Shown: positions 36,393-46,977 of the stretch, one piece after another
How the letters are laid out: the number at the start of each line of letters is the position of its first letter
Numbering within the stretch: the first letter of the stretch is position 1
Position numbers and translations under genes: made by a program
The notes under the pieces: generated by a model
What the model was told of the DNA's origin: nothing
The model's input: the letters and a program-made list of their open reading frames with translations, nothing else
Database searches by the model: none
NCBI GenBank assembly: GCA_004353515.1
Contig: SMNZ01000006.1
Coordinates: forward strand, 372,001 to 436,000
From: Alteromonadaceae bacterium M269
GTDB lineage: Bacteria; Pseudomonadota; Gammaproteobacteria; Enterobacterales; Alteromonadaceae
DNA: 64,000 nt
Direction: 5' to 3'

Positions 36393-37939
36393 TGACTACC
36401 AATAAAGAATTAGAATTGAAGCTAAGTTTATCACAGCACTTATATTCTGCGGAGCAGGTTAAGTCAGGCGAGATTAAAGCCGCTGCAAAACTCAATATAG
36501 CAATGTACGAATTGATGGAAAGAGCGGGAAAAGCGGTTTTTGATGTTATTTCCCAGCATTATCCTCAGAAAAAGCGTTGGTTGGTCTATGCAGGGGCTGG
36601 TAATAATGGTGGCGACGCTTATGTTGTTGCTCGATTGGCTAAAGAAACGGGAATTGACGTTAGTTTAATGGCTGTTTTGACGTCCCAAAACTTATCAGGT
36701 GACGCTGCACAAGCCCAACAAGCTTGGCTCGATTGCGGTGGTCAGATAATCAATATCGGTGATCATCATCCAGAGCGGGATGACTTAATTATTGATGGCT
36801 TATTGGGAACGGGTGTCTCAAGAGAAGTTGAAGGAGAATACAAGACTGCAGTCCAACAGATTAATGACAGCAGTTGTATTGTTGTGAGCATTGATGTTCC
36901 TAGTGGTATAGATGCTGATACAGGTCGTGTATGGGGTGAGGCTGTTGTTGCGGATATTACCGTAACCTTCGTTGGTGTTAAGTCAGGTTTAGTGACAGGC
37001 TCTGGTAGAGGGCATGCTGGCGCGCTGGTTTTCGATGATCTAGGTGTGGGAGTTGCTTTTCAAGAAACAACGGTTCCTAAAGCAAACCATGTGAATTTTG
37101 CAATGTTACCTCCCTTACCAAAACGGAAAAACCATACCTACAAGGGAGAGTGCGGTAAGTTGCTGTGCATAGGCTCGAATAAAGGCATGGCAGGTGCTAT
37201 CCGTTTGTCGGGGGAAGCCGCGCTCCGATGTGGAGCAGGGTTAGTTAAGGTCTTGTGTCATGATAGTAATGTTCACAGCGTTTTGAGTGGTCGTCCAGAG
37301 TTAATGGTTAGCGGTGATATTTCTGAGCTAGGACGACTGTATGAGTGGGCAGATGTCGTTGTTATTGGTCCAGGGCTAGGCAGAAACGATTGGTCAAGAG
37401 CTGTGCTTAATTCGTTATTGGCGTTATCAGTAAAAGCACCTAAGCCAATGGTTGTAGACGCTGATGCTTTGAGTATGAGTGATCATTTTCCTCAGTTAAC
37501 TAAACTAAAATCCTGTGTGATGACACCTCACAGTGGCGAAGCCGCTCGGATGCTAGGGCAACCTGCTTCAACTATTGAAGAAAACAGATATGAAAGTGCT
37601 ACACAATTGGCTGTTAAGTATGGGGCTACCATTGTTTTGAAAGGAGCCGGAACCATTATTGATGACCAATTGTCGACTTGGGTGTGTGAAGATGGCAATC
37701 CTGGAATGGCAACTGCAGGTATGGGGGATGTTCTCTGCGGCGTTTTAGGTGCTTTACTCGCTAACGGGCTTAGCATTAAAAATGCAGTTACATATGCAGT
37801 CTGTATTCATAGTCATGCGGCTGATATTATAGCGGCGGAAAAAGGCCCTAAAGGGCTTTTAGCAAGTGATTTATTTGAACCTTTACGCCGTTTGGTTAAT
37901 TTTGACAATGCAGTATCAACGAATAACGAAAGACGCTGA
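36392..37939 (+). CDS. nnr: Bifunctional NAD(P)H-hydrate epimerase / dehydratase
   Basis: 515 residues. Repairs hydrated NAD(P)H. The N-terminal epimerase half has MYELMERAGKAVFD, VYAGAGNNGGDAYVVARL and SIDVPSGIDADTGRVWG; the C-terminal ADP-dependent dehydratase half has HTYKGECGKLLCIGSNKGMAGAI, VVIGPGLG, VMTPHSGEAARML and CEDGNPGMATAGMGDVL. Start is TTG with AACAGGA about 10 bp upstream; no nearby ATG would include the conserved N-terminal helix. It overlaps tsaE by 32 bp and is divergent from queG. Confidence 0.95.
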   Translation: MTTNKELELKLSLSQHLYSAEQVKSGEIKAAAKLNIAMYELMERAGKAVFDVISQHYPQKKRWLVYAGAGNNGGDAYVVARLAKETGIDVSLMAVLTSQNLSGDAAQAQQAWLDCGGQIINIGDHHPERDDLIIDGLLGTGVSREVEGEYKTAVQQINDSSCIVVSIDVPSGIDADTGRVWGEAVVADITVTFVGVKSGLVTGSGRGHAGALVFDDLGVGVAFQETTVPKANHVNFAMLPPLPKRKNHTYKGECGKLLCIGSNKGMAGAIRLSGEAALRCGAGLVKVLCHDSNVHSVLSGRPELMVSGDISELGRLYEWADVVVIGPGLGRNDWSRAVLNSLLALSVKAPKPMVVDADALSMSDHFPQLTKLKSCVMTPHSGEAARMLGQPASTIEENRYESATQLAVKYGATIVLKGAGTIIDDQLSTWVCEDGNPGMATAGMGDVLCGVLGALLANGLSIKNAVTYAVCIHSHAADIIAAEKGPKGLLASDLFEPLRRLVNFDNAVSTNNERR

Positions 37940-38411
37940 AGAGACAGGCAAGTTAGCGAGTGACATCGCTACGCGCTGTATGCAGCAAACTATCATTTAC
38001 TTACATGGGGATTTAGGCGCTGGGAAAACCACGTTTTGCCAAGGCTTTATTCGCTCGTTAGGTTATTCAGGAAGGGTTAAGAGCCCAACCTACACACTGG
38101 TTGAGCCTTATTCTTTCGATAACTCTGTGACTGCAGGTAAAGATACTGGTAAACGCGATATTTTTCACTTTGATTTATATCGGCTTGCTGATCCAGAAGA
38201 ATTAGAGTTTATTGGTATTCGTGATTATTTTGATACTAACGCGATATGTTTGATCGAATGGCCACAAAAAGGGCAAGGACTATTGGCTCCAGCGGATTTA
38301 GAGATTAGTATAGAATTCATAGGAACTGAGCGTCGGTTTACCATACAAGGTCAAAGTCAGTATGGTGTTCAACTAGTAGAGCAATTGGAAAACAGTGAAA
38401 TTTGTGCCTAA
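37908..38411 (+). CDS. tsaE: tRNA threonylcarbamoyladenosine biosynthesis ATPase TsaE
   Basis: 167 residues from ATG 37908; a longer in-frame start at 37866 is unlikely given the homologous N-terminus. Walker A GDLGAGKTTF, the switch SPTYTLVEPY and FHFDLYRLADPEELEFIGIRDYF are typical. TsaE forms the TsaBDE complex for t6A tRNA modification. It overlaps nnr by 32 bp and amiB by 17 bp. Confidence 0.95.
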   Translation: MQYQRITKDAEETGKLASDIATRCMQQTIIYLHGDLGAGKTTFCQGFIRSLGYSGRVKSPTYTLVEPYSFDNSVTAGKDTGKRDIFHFDLYRLADPEELEFIGIRDYFDTNAICLIEWPQKGQGLLAPADLEISIEFIGTERRFTIQGQSQYGVQLVEQLENSEICA

Positions 38412-39771
38412 TCTCAATGCATTAACTGAGACAAAGACAATTAGACGACACTGGTCGATATGGGCTGGCTGGTTTTTGGTCGCTGTTACTTTCTTCGCTT
38501 TTAATGTCAAAGCCGATACCAATCAAATAGAAAGCGTTCGTATATGGCCTTCGCCGAATAGTACTCGTGTCGTTATCGACCTAAAAGAAGCCCCCGAATT
38601 TACATACTTTTCTTTGGATAACCCGCAACGTTTGGTCGTTGATTTAAAACAAACCAAGAAGCAATTCGATTTTTCAAAAATTGCTAATCAAAGTAATTTG
38701 GTTCGCAAGATACGCAGTAGTAAGCCTAAAAATAATCAATCAACCCGACTTGTACTTGAACTGACAAAAAGAGTTAAACCGCAACTCTTTGCGCTTCCAC
38801 CGACACCGCCGTATAAAAATCGATTAGTTATTGATTTAGTTGATCCTGATGGACCAGCAACAGTGGTTAAGGATGCCAAGTCTGATCCTAGAGCTAGAGA
38901 TGTGGTTGTTGCTATAGATGCTGGACATGGCGGTGAAGATCCTGGCTCTATTGGTAGCGCAGGTACCTATGAAAAGAACATTACACTAAGTATCTCTAAA
39001 CACTTACAACGGCTTATCGACAAAGAGCCGGGTATGAGTGCTTATATGATACGTAGTGGTGATTACTACATATTGCCGAATCGCAGACCTGAGCTTGCCC
39101 GTCAGAATAAAGCTGATCTGCTAATATCGATACACGCCGATGCATTTACGACGCCTCAACCGAGTGGTGCGTCAGTGTGGACATTGTCTGTTAGGCGAGC
39201 TAACTCTGAATTAGGTCGCTGGATGGAACAAACAGAGAAACACTCTGAGTTGCTAGGCGGTGCTGCGGAAGTTATTCAAGACACGACAAACGAGAGATAC
39301 CTCGCACAGGCTTTGCTCGATATGTCTATGGATCACTCACTGGCAACCAGCTTTGAGTTGAGTGAAGAAATGATCTCTCAAATGAAGCAAGTGACAAAAA
39401 TGCACAAAAAGCGCCCGCAGTCAGCGAGTCTAGCTGTGTTAACGGCACCAGATATCCCTTCGGTTCTCGTCGAAACGGGATTCATCTCTAACCCGAGAGA
39501 AGAAAAGAATTTAAATTGGGATAAGCATCGCAGGAAATTGGCACAAGCAATATTCACAGCGACTAAACGCTTTTTCCAGAAATCGCCACCTGATGGCACG
39601 CTTTGGGCGAAACAAAGGCAAGAATCCAGAACGCATAGAGTAAGGCGTGGCGATTCGCTTTCGCTATTGGCGCAACGCTACAATGTCAAAGTGAGTGATA
39701 TCAAGTCTGCAAATAGTTTAAAAAATGATACAGTCCGTGTTGGTCAAGTCTTAAGTATTCCTCAGACCTAG
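38395..39771 (+). CDS. amiB: N-acetylmuramoyl-L-alanine amidase, AmiB/C type with LysM
   Basis: 458 residues, GTG start. An N-terminal membrane or signal segment (~20-38), an AMIN domain (~45-140, SVRIWPSPNSTRVVIDLKE), then Amidase_3 (~165-390) with zinc motifs AIDAGHGGEDPGSIG, ISIHADAF and VLVETGFISNPREE. A LysM repeat ends the protein (HRVRRGDSLSLLAQRY). Cleaves peptidoglycan at division. The position between tsaE and mutL matches E. coli amiB. It overlaps tsaE by 17 bp. Confidence 0.95.
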   Translation: MKFVPNLNALTETKTIRRHWSIWAGWFLVAVTFFAFNVKADTNQIESVRIWPSPNSTRVVIDLKEAPEFTYFSLDNPQRLVVDLKQTKKQFDFSKIANQSNLVRKIRSSKPKNNQSTRLVLELTKRVKPQLFALPPTPPYKNRLVIDLVDPDGPATVVKDAKSDPRARDVVVAIDAGHGGEDPGSIGSAGTYEKNITLSISKHLQRLIDKEPGMSAYMIRSGDYYILPNRRPELARQNKADLLISIHADAFTTPQPSGASVWTLSVRRANSELGRWMEQTEKHSELLGGAAEVIQDTTNERYLAQALLDMSMDHSLATSFELSEEMISQMKQVTKMHKKRPQSASLAVLTAPDIPSVLVETGFISNPREEKNLNWDKHRRKLAQAIFTATKRFFQKSPPDGTLWAKQRQESRTHRVRRGDSLSLLAQRYNVKVSDIKSANSLKNDTVRVGQVLSIPQT

Positions 39772-39848
39772 TTAACCTGATGTTTGCTGACTGTTGCCGT
39801 ATTTCAAACAGTCTAATTATCTTTAGTACCTTAAATAGGGATTTACCG

Positions 39849-41624
39849 TTGTCGATTCAGATTTTACCTGCACAGCTGGCTAACCAAATTGCTGCTGGAG
39901 AAGTTGTTGAAAGACCTTCTTCTGTTGTGAAAGAGCTGTTAGAAAACAGCTTAGATGCTGGTGCTACCGAGATCGAGATTGAGATTGATAAGGGGGGGCA
40001 CAAGCGTATTCTGTTGCGAGATAACGGTAAAGGAATCACGAAAGAAGACTTGAATCTCGCATTGAGTCGTCATGCAACCAGTAAGATATCAACGCTTGAA
40101 GATCTAGAAAAAGTAACCAGTATGGGATTTCGTGGAGAGGCGTTAGCCAGTATCAGCTCTGTTTCTCGGCTTACATTGATCTCTCGCACAGCAGAGCAAT
40201 CAGAAGCTTGGCAGGCTGTTGCTGAAGGTAGAGATATGTCGGTGAATGTGACACCAGCAGCCCATCCTATTGGTACAACATTGCTTGTTGAAGATCTTTT
40301 TTTCAATACACCTGCTCGTCGTAAGTTTCTGAAAAGTGAAAAAACGGAATTCGCGCATATTGATGAAGTAATCAGGCGCATCGCTTTAGGGCGATTTGAT
40401 GTCTCAATCTCAGTTAAGCACAACGGAAAGCTTCTTCGAAAATACCCTGCAGCGAAAAAAGGTGCTGATCCATACAAACGTATCGGTAAAGCTTGTGGTC
40501 AACGGTTTTGTGACCACGCACTTGAAGTGGAAAGCCAGTATCAGGATATGACGTTGAGAGGGTGGCTAGTCAATGTAGTGGAAGCACAAACGCCCATTGA
40601 AACTCAATACTTCTATGTTAATGGTCGCATCATGCGAGATAAGCTGATTAATCACGCCATAAAGCAAGCCTTCTCATTAATGTGGGGAGATGAGGTTCAG
40701 CCAGCTTATATCCTCTATCTTGAGCTGCCTGCTACAGCTATAGATATCAATGTGCATCCATCAAAACATGAAGTTCGCTTTCATCAAGCTCGGCTTGTAC
40801 ATGATTTTATCGTTCGTACTATTCAAGAGTTCCTAAGACAAGCTGATGATATGTTGGTCGGGGATGAGGAAACTAGGAACGCAGAATCGAGTGTTAAGGT
40901 GTTTGAACAGGCTGTACCTAATCATGACTATATACAACCACTCAAACCTGTAGATTCCGGGACTAACGAAAGAACAACGAGTTATGGGTCTTCTTCAGGC
41001 TCTGTAGGCGGTTATAGAGCACCTAGTTTTCAGTCTTCAGCCGGAAAACAATATAGAGAATTGCTGCAACCAAGCACAACTCAAGAGAGTGCATTTGAGG
41101 TAGACGCTTATCGATGGTTAAAGGTTGGGGATAATCGAATTTTGCTGGAGCAAGATAGCCAATTCTATATCATGTCCCACGCGTCGCTTGCTGCGATATT
41201 CTGGACATCGCAACTTGCATCTCACTTGCCTCCTGCGCAGCCACTGTTATTACCGATATCGGTTAGTATTGAGGCTCAGCAAGGCCAATCGGTACAAGTG
41301 ATTATAGATGCGTTAGCAACACTTAATATCGATTTGAATTTGGTCAACAAAAAGCTCATGTTGAGGAAGGTGCCAGCAGGTATGCGCGATTTAGATTGGG
41401 CTGCAATCTTATCTTTCTTAATAAGTTTATCGAATGAAGAGGTTGAATTAGATAAACCTGCCCATATGCTAGGTGGGGCGGTTGCTTCAACGCATATAAA
41501 GCTTGAAAATAGCACTATTGAAAGATATTTGTGTCTAACTCAAGATGAGACGACAAATACTCTGCTAAAGTTATATACAAAAGAAGTGCCGTTGACAAAG
41601 TGGCTGGATGAACAGGGTGGGTAA
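39849..41624 (+). CDS. mutL: DNA mismatch repair protein MutL
   Basis: 591 residues from TTG 39849, which has AGGG 8 bp upstream and gives the family's N-terminus ([22 protein letters not shown]). An ATG at 39780 would add 23 residues without a ribosome binding site. GHKL ATPase motifs: [35 protein letters not shown] and [12 protein letters not shown]-terminal dimerisation domain ~400-590. Couples mismatch recognition by MutS to repair. It overlaps miaA by 17 bp. Confidence 0.95.
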   Translation: MSIQILPAQLANQIAAGEVVERPSSVVKELLENSLDAGATEIEIEIDKGGHKRILLRDNGKGITKEDLNLALSRHATSKISTLEDLEKVTSMGFRGEALASISSVSRLTLISRTAEQSEAWQAVAEGRDMSVNVTPAAHPIGTTLLVEDLFFNTPARRKFLKSEKTEFAHIDEVIRRIALGRFDVSISVKHNGKLLRKYPAAKKGADPYKRIGKACGQRFCDHALEVESQYQDMTLRGWLVNVVEAQTPIETQYFYVNGRIMRDKLINHAIKQAFSLMWGDEVQPAYILYLELPATAIDINVHPSKHEVRFHQARLVHDFIVRTIQEFLRQADDMLVGDEETRNAESSVKVFEQAVPNHDYIQPLKPVDSGTNERTTSYGSSSGSVGGYRAPSFQSSAGKQYRELLQPSTTQESAFEVDAYRWLKVGDNRILLEQDSQFYIMSHASLAAIFWTSQLASHLPPAQPLLLPISVSIEAQQGQSVQVIIDALATLNIDLNLVNKKLMLRKVPAGMRDLDWAAILSFLISLSNEEVELDKPAHMLGGAVASTHIKLENSTIERYLCLTQDETTNTLLKLYTKEVPLTKWLDEQGG

Positions 41625-42552
41625 TAACGAGAATAGGCCACAAGCCATTTTTCTTATGGGACCAACTGCTTCAGGGAAAACAGACTTTGCTATTCGTTTG
41701 TGTGAAGAGTTACCCTGTGATGTGATCAGTGTTGATTCTGCTTTGATATACAAGGGAATGGATATTGGAACAGCGAAACCTACCAAGGATGAATTGGAAA
41801 AAACACCGCATCGATTAATCGATATTCTTGATCCAGCCGAGTCGTACTCTGTTGCAGATTTTCGCCGGGACGCGCTGGCAGAAATGAAGAAAGTAACGGA
41901 TTCAGGACGTATTCCACTATTAGTTGGCGGTACAATGATGTACTTTAAAATCCTGTTAGAAGGAACATCCCCTCTACCAGAAGCCAACCAGACAATACGA
42001 AAACAGATAGTTGATGAAGCTGAGCAAAAGGGCTGGGAACAATTGCATCAAGAGCTATCTGCTGTTGATTCAGAAGCTGCTCAACGAATTCATAAGAATG
42101 ACCCTCAACGATTGATCCGGGCATTAGAGGTTTACCGTATAACAGGACAGCCCCTAACAAAGCTGCAAAGTGTTAAAGGTGAAACTCTAGACTATAACGT
42201 TATGCAATTAGCGATGGATACGCCAGACAGAAATGTGTTGCATGACCGTATTGAACAGCGCTTTAAAGCAATGATTGCTAAAGGATTTGAGGAAGAAGTC
42301 GCTAAATTAAAACAAAGGGGTGATCTGCATTTGAACTTACCTTCTATGCGTTGTGTCGGATATAGACAGATGTGGGAGTATTTAGAGGGTAAACTGGATC
42401 ACGAAGAAATGATTTTTAGAGGTATAGTCGCAACGCGTCAGTTAGCGAAGCGACAGCTCACTTGGTTACGCAGTTGGCCGGATCTAACACTGTTAGATTC
42501 TTTAAAAACCAATACTTTAAGTGACATAATAGATCGGATTAGATGCGGCTAA
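41608..42552 (+). CDS. miaA: tRNA dimethylallyltransferase MiaA
   Basis: 314 residues. Transfers dimethylallyl to A37 of tRNAs reading U-codons. P-loop [50 protein letters not shown] and [14 protein letters not shown] are present, with the tRNA-contact region [14 protein letters not shown] and [13 protein letters not shown]. It overlaps mutL and is followed by hfq in the standard order. Confidence 0.98.
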   Translation: MNRVGNNENRPQAIFLMGPTASGKTDFAIRLCEELPCDVISVDSALIYKGMDIGTAKPTKDELEKTPHRLIDILDPAESYSVADFRRDALAEMKKVTDSGRIPLLVGGTMMYFKILLEGTSPLPEANQTIRKQIVDEAEQKGWEQLHQELSAVDSEAAQRIHKNDPQRLIRALEVYRITGQPLTKLQSVKGETLDYNVMQLAMDTPDRNVLHDRIEQRFKAMIAKGFEEEVAKLKQRGDLHLNLPSMRCVGYRQMWEYLEGKLDHEEMIFRGIVATRQLAKRQLTWLRSWPDLTLLDSLKTNTLSDIIDRIRCG

Positions 42553-42570
42553 AGTGGAGTAGTCAAATAC

Positions 42571-42598
42571 TATACAGGTAAATATATTGCTGTATACT
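42571..42598 (+). promoter_or_regulatory. Possible promoter for hfq
   Basis: TATACT (-10-like, 42593-42598) lies 16 bp after TATACA (42571-42576), a 4/6 match to the -35 consensus, about 50 bp upstream of the hfq start. Visual match only. Confidence 0.4.
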
Positions 42599-42614
42599 TG
42601 GGCCGAACTAGTAG

Positions 42615-42902
<288 letters not shown>

Positions 42903-42922
42903 AGACTTTTTGGAGCTAATAT

Positions 42923-44209
42923 TTGTTTGACCGTTATGAAGCCGGTGAACAGGCAATATTAGTTCATGTTGATTTCCCTGATGAAAATAGTCGAGAGGAT
43001 TTAAGCGAGCTGCAAATGCTGGTCTCCTCTGCTGGCGTTAATACGGTAGATATTGTTACCGGTACTAGGCATTCCCCAACTGCTAAGTATTTTGTTGGTA
43101 CCGGTAAAGTAGAAGAAATAGCTCAAATGGTGCGTGCTACGCATGCTGATATTGTTATTTTTAATCACGCTTTATCTCCTTCCCAAGAACGTAATTTAGA
43201 GAAAGCTTGTCAGTGCCGAGTGTTGGATAGGACTGGCTTAATACTCGATATTTTTGCCCAAAGAGCACGAACTCATGAAGGTAAGTTGCAAGTGGAGCTT
43301 GCTCAACTGCGGCATATCTCCACACGCCTTGTTCGCGGTTGGACTCACCTTGAGAGACAAAAGGGCGGTATAGGTCTTCGTGGTCCGGGTGAAACACAGC
43401 TGGAAACAGATAGACGTTTATTGCGTGAGCGTATCAAGAGTATTCTTAGACGACTTGGTAAAGTTGAAAAACAAAGACAACAAGGTCGTCGTTCTCGTCA
43501 GCGTGCCGAAATTCCTACTGTTTCTCTAGTAGGTTATACCAATGCGGGTAAGTCAACTTTGTTTAATGCCATGACCTCATCTGAAGTCTATGCGGCTGAC
43601 CAATTGTTCGCGACTTTGGACCCGACATTACGTAAAATCCGATTAGATGATGTTGGGCCGGCTATACTCGCGGATACAGTGGGTTTTATCCGACATCTTC
43701 CGCACGACTTGGTTGCAGCATTCAAAGCAACACTACAAGAAACACAGCAAGCTGACTTGTTGTTGCATGTTGTGGATTACGCAGATGAACAATTTCGTGA
43801 AAATACAGATCAAGTTAACGAAGTTTTGGAAGAAATCGGAGCCGATGATATTCCGCAATTAATGATCTGTAACAAAATAGATAAGCTAACGGGGACAGAA
43901 CCTCGTATAGATAGAGATGAGAACGGAAAACCGATAAGGGTTTGGATCTCAGCGCAGAAAAGTTTAGGGATTGATTTATTGTTTTCTGCCCTCACTGAAT
44001 GTTTAGAACAAGATATGGTTCAACATCAGTTACGAATTCCTCCACATCAGGGTAAACTGCGTGGAGCTTTGTTTCGTATGCAGTGTATATCGGCTGAAGA
44101 ATATACGGGTGATGGTGATTGGTTAGTTGATGTGAGAATGCCAAATGCCGACTGGCAACGTTTAGTGAAGCACACTGACGGTGACTTGCCTTCTTATGTT
44201 GTGAGTTGA
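42923..44209 (+). CDS. hflX: GTPase HflX
   Basis: 428 residues, matching E. coli (426). TTG start with TGGAG 7 bp upstream. The N-terminal HflX domain has VGTGKVEEI, DRTGLILDIFAQRARTHEGK and GIGLRGPGETQLETD; the Obg-like G domain has GYTNAGKSTLFNAMTS, ATLDPTLR, DTVGFIRHLP and NKIDK. Splits stalled ribosomes under stress. Next in the hfq operon, before hflK. Confidence 0.97.
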   Translation: MFDRYEAGEQAILVHVDFPDENSREDLSELQMLVSSAGVNTVDIVTGTRHSPTAKYFVGTGKVEEIAQMVRATHADIVIFNHALSPSQERNLEKACQCRVLDRTGLILDIFAQRARTHEGKLQVELAQLRHISTRLVRGWTHLERQKGGIGLRGPGETQLETDRRLLRERIKSILRRLGKVEKQRQQGRRSRQRAEIPTVSLVGYTNAGKSTLFNAMTSSEVYAADQLFATLDPTLRKIRLDDVGPAILADTVGFIRHLPHDLVAAFKATLQETQQADLLLHVVDYADEQFRENTDQVNEVLEEIGADDIPQLMICNKIDKLTGTEPRIDRDENGKPIRVWISAQKSLGIDLLFSALTECLEQDMVQHQLRIPPHQGKLRGALFRMQCISAEEYTGDGDWLVDVRMPNADWQRLVKHTDGDLPSYVVS

Positions 44210-44240
44210 TCTGATTTTTATTTGAATACTGGAGAATAGC

Positions 44241-45395
44241 ATGGCTTGGAATGAGCCCGGTGGTAATAACAACGACCCCTGGAAAAATAAGGGTGGTCGA
44301 GATCAAGGTCCACCAGATCTTGATGATATCTTTAAGAACCTGTTTGCTAAGTTAGGCTTCTTGTCTGGCGGCAAAAAGTCAGGTCCATCTGGTGGCAATG
44401 GTATTGGTGGTATCGGTATTTCCTTGATCGCAGGTATTGCTGTTGTTGTTTGGGCACTAAGTGGTTTCTACACCATAAACGAAGCTGAACGCGGCGTTGT
44501 ATTAAGATTTGGGCAATTCAGCCATACTGTTGAGCCAGGCCTACAATGGAAGCCAACCTTTGTTGATACGGTTATTCCTATTGATATCCAAACGATAAAT
44601 ACACTACCTGCTTCTGGCTCCATGTTGACTGAAGATGAGAACGTTGTTCGCGTTGAAATGGAAGTTCAGTACAAGGTTTTTGAACCCTACAAATACCGTT
44701 TCTCTGTTACTGATCCTAATGAAAGCTTACGTCAGGCTATGGATAGTGCAATCCGCTATGTGGTTGGGCACTCTAAGATGGATGATGTGCTTACCAGTGG
44801 ACGTGAAGTGACTCGTCAACAAGTTTGGCAAGAGCTAGAAAGTATTATTGAACCTTATGATATGGGTATAGAAGTTGTAGATTTGAACTTCAAAGATGCT
44901 CGCCCACCTGAGCAAGTTAAAGATGCGTTTGATGATGCTATCTCTGCTCAAGAAGATGAGCAACGCTTTATTCGTGAAGCTGAAGCTTATGCTCGTGAGA
45001 TAGAGCCAAGAGCTCGTGGTCAAGTCAACAGAATGGCTGAAGAAGCGGAAGCATACAAGCAAAGGGCGATTTTAGAAGCTCAAGGTGAAGTGGCAAGATT
45101 TGAAGAATTATTGCCACAGTATGTAGCAGCCCCAGATGTCACTCGCCAACGTATTTATCTAGAAACGTTAGAAGATGTATATAGCCAAAGTACTAAGATC
45201 GTTGTTGATACGGAAGGTTCTGGCAATATGATGTACCTTCCTTTAGACAAGCTGTTACAACAACAGTCTGGCAGACAGCCTCTACCTCAGAGTCGTAATA
45301 CCATTGAAGGGTTACGAAACAATACCGGAGTTGTCGATCAAAACCCTAATACTCGCCCGTCGACGCGCAGTAACTTTCGTCCAGGGAGAAACTAG
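44241..45395 (+). CDS. hflK: FtsH-protease modulator HflK
   Basis: 384 residues. Gly/Asn/Asp-rich cytoplasmic N-terminus (GGNNNDPWKNKGGRDQGPPD), one membrane helix (~60-80), then an SPFH/prohibitin domain (~80-260) with YTINEAERGVVLRFGQF, and a coiled coil (EAEAYKQRAILEAQGE). HflKC forms a large cage around FtsH. It precedes hflC by 3 bp. Confidence 0.97.
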   Translation: MAWNEPGGNNNDPWKNKGGRDQGPPDLDDIFKNLFAKLGFLSGGKKSGPSGGNGIGGIGISLIAGIAVVVWALSGFYTINEAERGVVLRFGQFSHTVEPGLQWKPTFVDTVIPIDIQTINTLPASGSMLTEDENVVRVEMEVQYKVFEPYKYRFSVTDPNESLRQAMDSAIRYVVGHSKMDDVLTSGREVTRQQVWQELESIIEPYDMGIEVVDLNFKDARPPEQVKDAFDDAISAQEDEQRFIREAEAYAREIEPRARGQVNRMAEEAEAYKQRAILEAQGEVARFEELLPQYVAAPDVTRQRIYLETLEDVYSQSTKIVVDTEGSGNMMYLPLDKLLQQQSGRQPLPQSRNTIEGLRNNTGVVDQNPNTRPSTRSNFRPGRN

Positions 45396-45398
45396 ATT

Positions 45399-46283
45399 AT
45401 GAAGAATTTTTCTATTTTTATTGTTGTTGTGCTGGTTTTACTCGGTTTTGGCTCCATTTTTGTAGTCACCGAAGGAAACAAAGCTATTGTTATCCAATTC
45501 GGTAAAGTACAAAAAGACAGTGCAGGTGAAACCAAGGTTTACGATCCAGGTTTGCACTTCAAGGTACCGTTGATTGATAAAGTCAGACAGCTCGATGCGC
45601 GAGTTCAAACATTGGATGATAGACCAGGTCGTTTCGTAACATCTGAGAAAAAAGATTTGATTGTTGATTCTTATGTTAAATGGCGTATCAATGATTTTGC
45701 GGCATTTTACCTAGCTACTAACGGCGGTAATCGTGCACAAGCTGAGACGCTACTTAAGCAAAAAGTAAACAACGGTCTAAGAAGTGAATTTGGTACTCGT
45801 ACGATTTCTGAGATTGTATCTGGTGAACGTTCTGAAATTATGGATCAGGCGTTAAAACAAGCATCTGAAAGTTCAGACGAGCTAGGTATTCTAGTTGTTG
45901 ATGTTCGTGTTAAACAAATTAACTTGCCAACAGAAGTTAGTAGTTCTATCTACCAACGTATGCGTGCGGAGCGTGAAGCCGTAGCGAGAGAACACCGTTC
46001 AGAAGGTCGAGAGAAAGCGGATATCATACGTGCTGATGTTGATGCGAGAGTGACTATCATGCTTGCAGATGCAGAACGTAACGCGCGTAAGCTTCGTGGT
46101 GAAGGTGATGCTGGTGCTGCTCGTATTTATGCGGATACCTACACTAAAGATCCTGAGTTCTTCAGCTTCTTAAGAAGTATGGACGCTTACAAAGCAAGCT
46201 TTAACAATAAGCAAGATTTGCTAGTTGTTGAACCAGATAGCGACTTCTTTAAATACTTAAAGAGCTCAACTGGTAAGCCATAG
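45399..46283 (+). CDS. hflC: FtsH-protease modulator HflC
   Basis: 294 residues. N-terminal membrane helix (~4-22), SPFH domain with FVVTEGNKAIVIQFGKVQ and YDPGLHFKVPLID, then the conserved REAVAREHRSEGREKADIIRAD and EGDAGAARIYADTYTKDPEFFSFLRSMDAYK. Partner of HflK. Last gene of the nnr-to-hflC run, followed by a strong terminator. Confidence 0.98.
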   Translation: MKNFSIFIVVVLVLLGFGSIFVVTEGNKAIVIQFGKVQKDSAGETKVYDPGLHFKVPLIDKVRQLDARVQTLDDRPGRFVTSEKKDLIVDSYVKWRINDFAAFYLATNGGNRAQAETLLKQKVNNGLRSEFGTRTISEIVSGERSEIMDQALKQASESSDELGILVVDVRVKQINLPTEVSSSIYQRMRAEREAVAREHRSEGREKADIIRADVDARVTIMLADAERNARKLRGEGDAGAARIYADTYTKDPEFFSFLRSMDAYKASFNNKQDLLVVEPDSDFFKYLKSSTGKP

Positions 46284-46300
46284 TTTGGTTTAAGAAATAA

Positions 46301-46326
46301 AAAAGGCTCGTTAAGAGCCTTTTTTA
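46301..46326. terminator. Terminator after hflC
   Basis: AAAAGGCTC/GAGCCTTTT stem of 9 bp, 5-base loop, T-run on the + side and an A-run upstream that gives a T-run on the minus strand. Serves hflC and the convergent lipoprotein gene. Confidence 0.88.
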
Positions 46327-46341
46327 TTGCCTCCTAATTAT

Positions 46342-46977
46342 TTAAGTTTTCAGGCTCGCAATAAAATCATTAGATTGTTTTATCGCAGCGTTCATCTCAT
46401 TAACTAGCTGGTTGATATCACGCTTGATGTTACCGAATTCTCCTTGTAAGGCGCCAATCGCATTCGCGTTGAGGTTATGCTTTAGATAAAGGACATTGTC
46501 TTTTAGAGCTGATAGCACTGGAGCCATTTTAGATTCGGCACGGCGCATACTTCTCAATAGGTTATCGTAGCGCCTTTGCGTTTCTTTCAACTTACGTTCA
46601 CTTTCGCGTCGTAGTGTTTCGTTACTGTACTGCCCAAGTTCATCTTGCCATTCATCAAATAGAGCGTTAGCGACCGATTCTACGCTGTCGATGCGTGCCG
46701 AAACTCTTTCTGCTGAATCATTACTCGCTTCATATTGATCGCTAAGAGATTCATAGACTTCTTGCAGCTCTCCACCATCGAAAGAGATGAGTTGGCTAAA
46801 CTGATCAAGAGCAGAAGTGAATTGCTCTTGAGCGTCTTCCTGAGCATCTTTAGCTTCTTCAACGCGATCAACGAGTATATCTCGCTTCTCTACACCAACC
46901 TTCTCCCAAGCTGCATAATAGGCTGTTTGACAGGCTGTGAGTAAACAAACACAAGCAACAATAAAGAGCTTCTTCAT
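46342..46977 (-). CDS. DUF2959-type coiled-coil lipoprotein
   Basis: 211 residues. Lipoprotein signal with lipobox LTAC at residues ~13-16 (FIVACVCLLTAC). The rest is almost all helical with long coiled coils (EEAKDAQEDAQEQFTSALDQF; RRESERKLKETQRRYDNLL). The layout and wording resemble the DUF2959 family found in aquatic gammaproteobacteria. Function unknown. It begins 1 bp after the small membrane-protein gene upstream, so both are probably one transcript. Confidence 0.8.
   Translation of the reverse strand: MKKLFIVACVCLLTACQTAYYAAWEKVGVEKRDILVDRVEEAKDAQEDAQEQFTSALDQFSQLISFDGGELQEVYESLSDQYEASNDSAERVSARIDSVESVANALFDEWQDELGQYSNETLRRESERKLKETQRRYDNLLRSMRRAESKMAPVLSALKDNVLYLKHNLNANAIGALQGEFGNIKRDINQLVNEMNAAIKQSNDFIASLKT

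Noticed and set aside
39780-39848. Longer mutL start at ATG 39780
   Set aside because: The extra 23 residues are not family-like and lack a ribosome binding site; TTG 39849 has a spaced AGGG and the conserved N-terminus.
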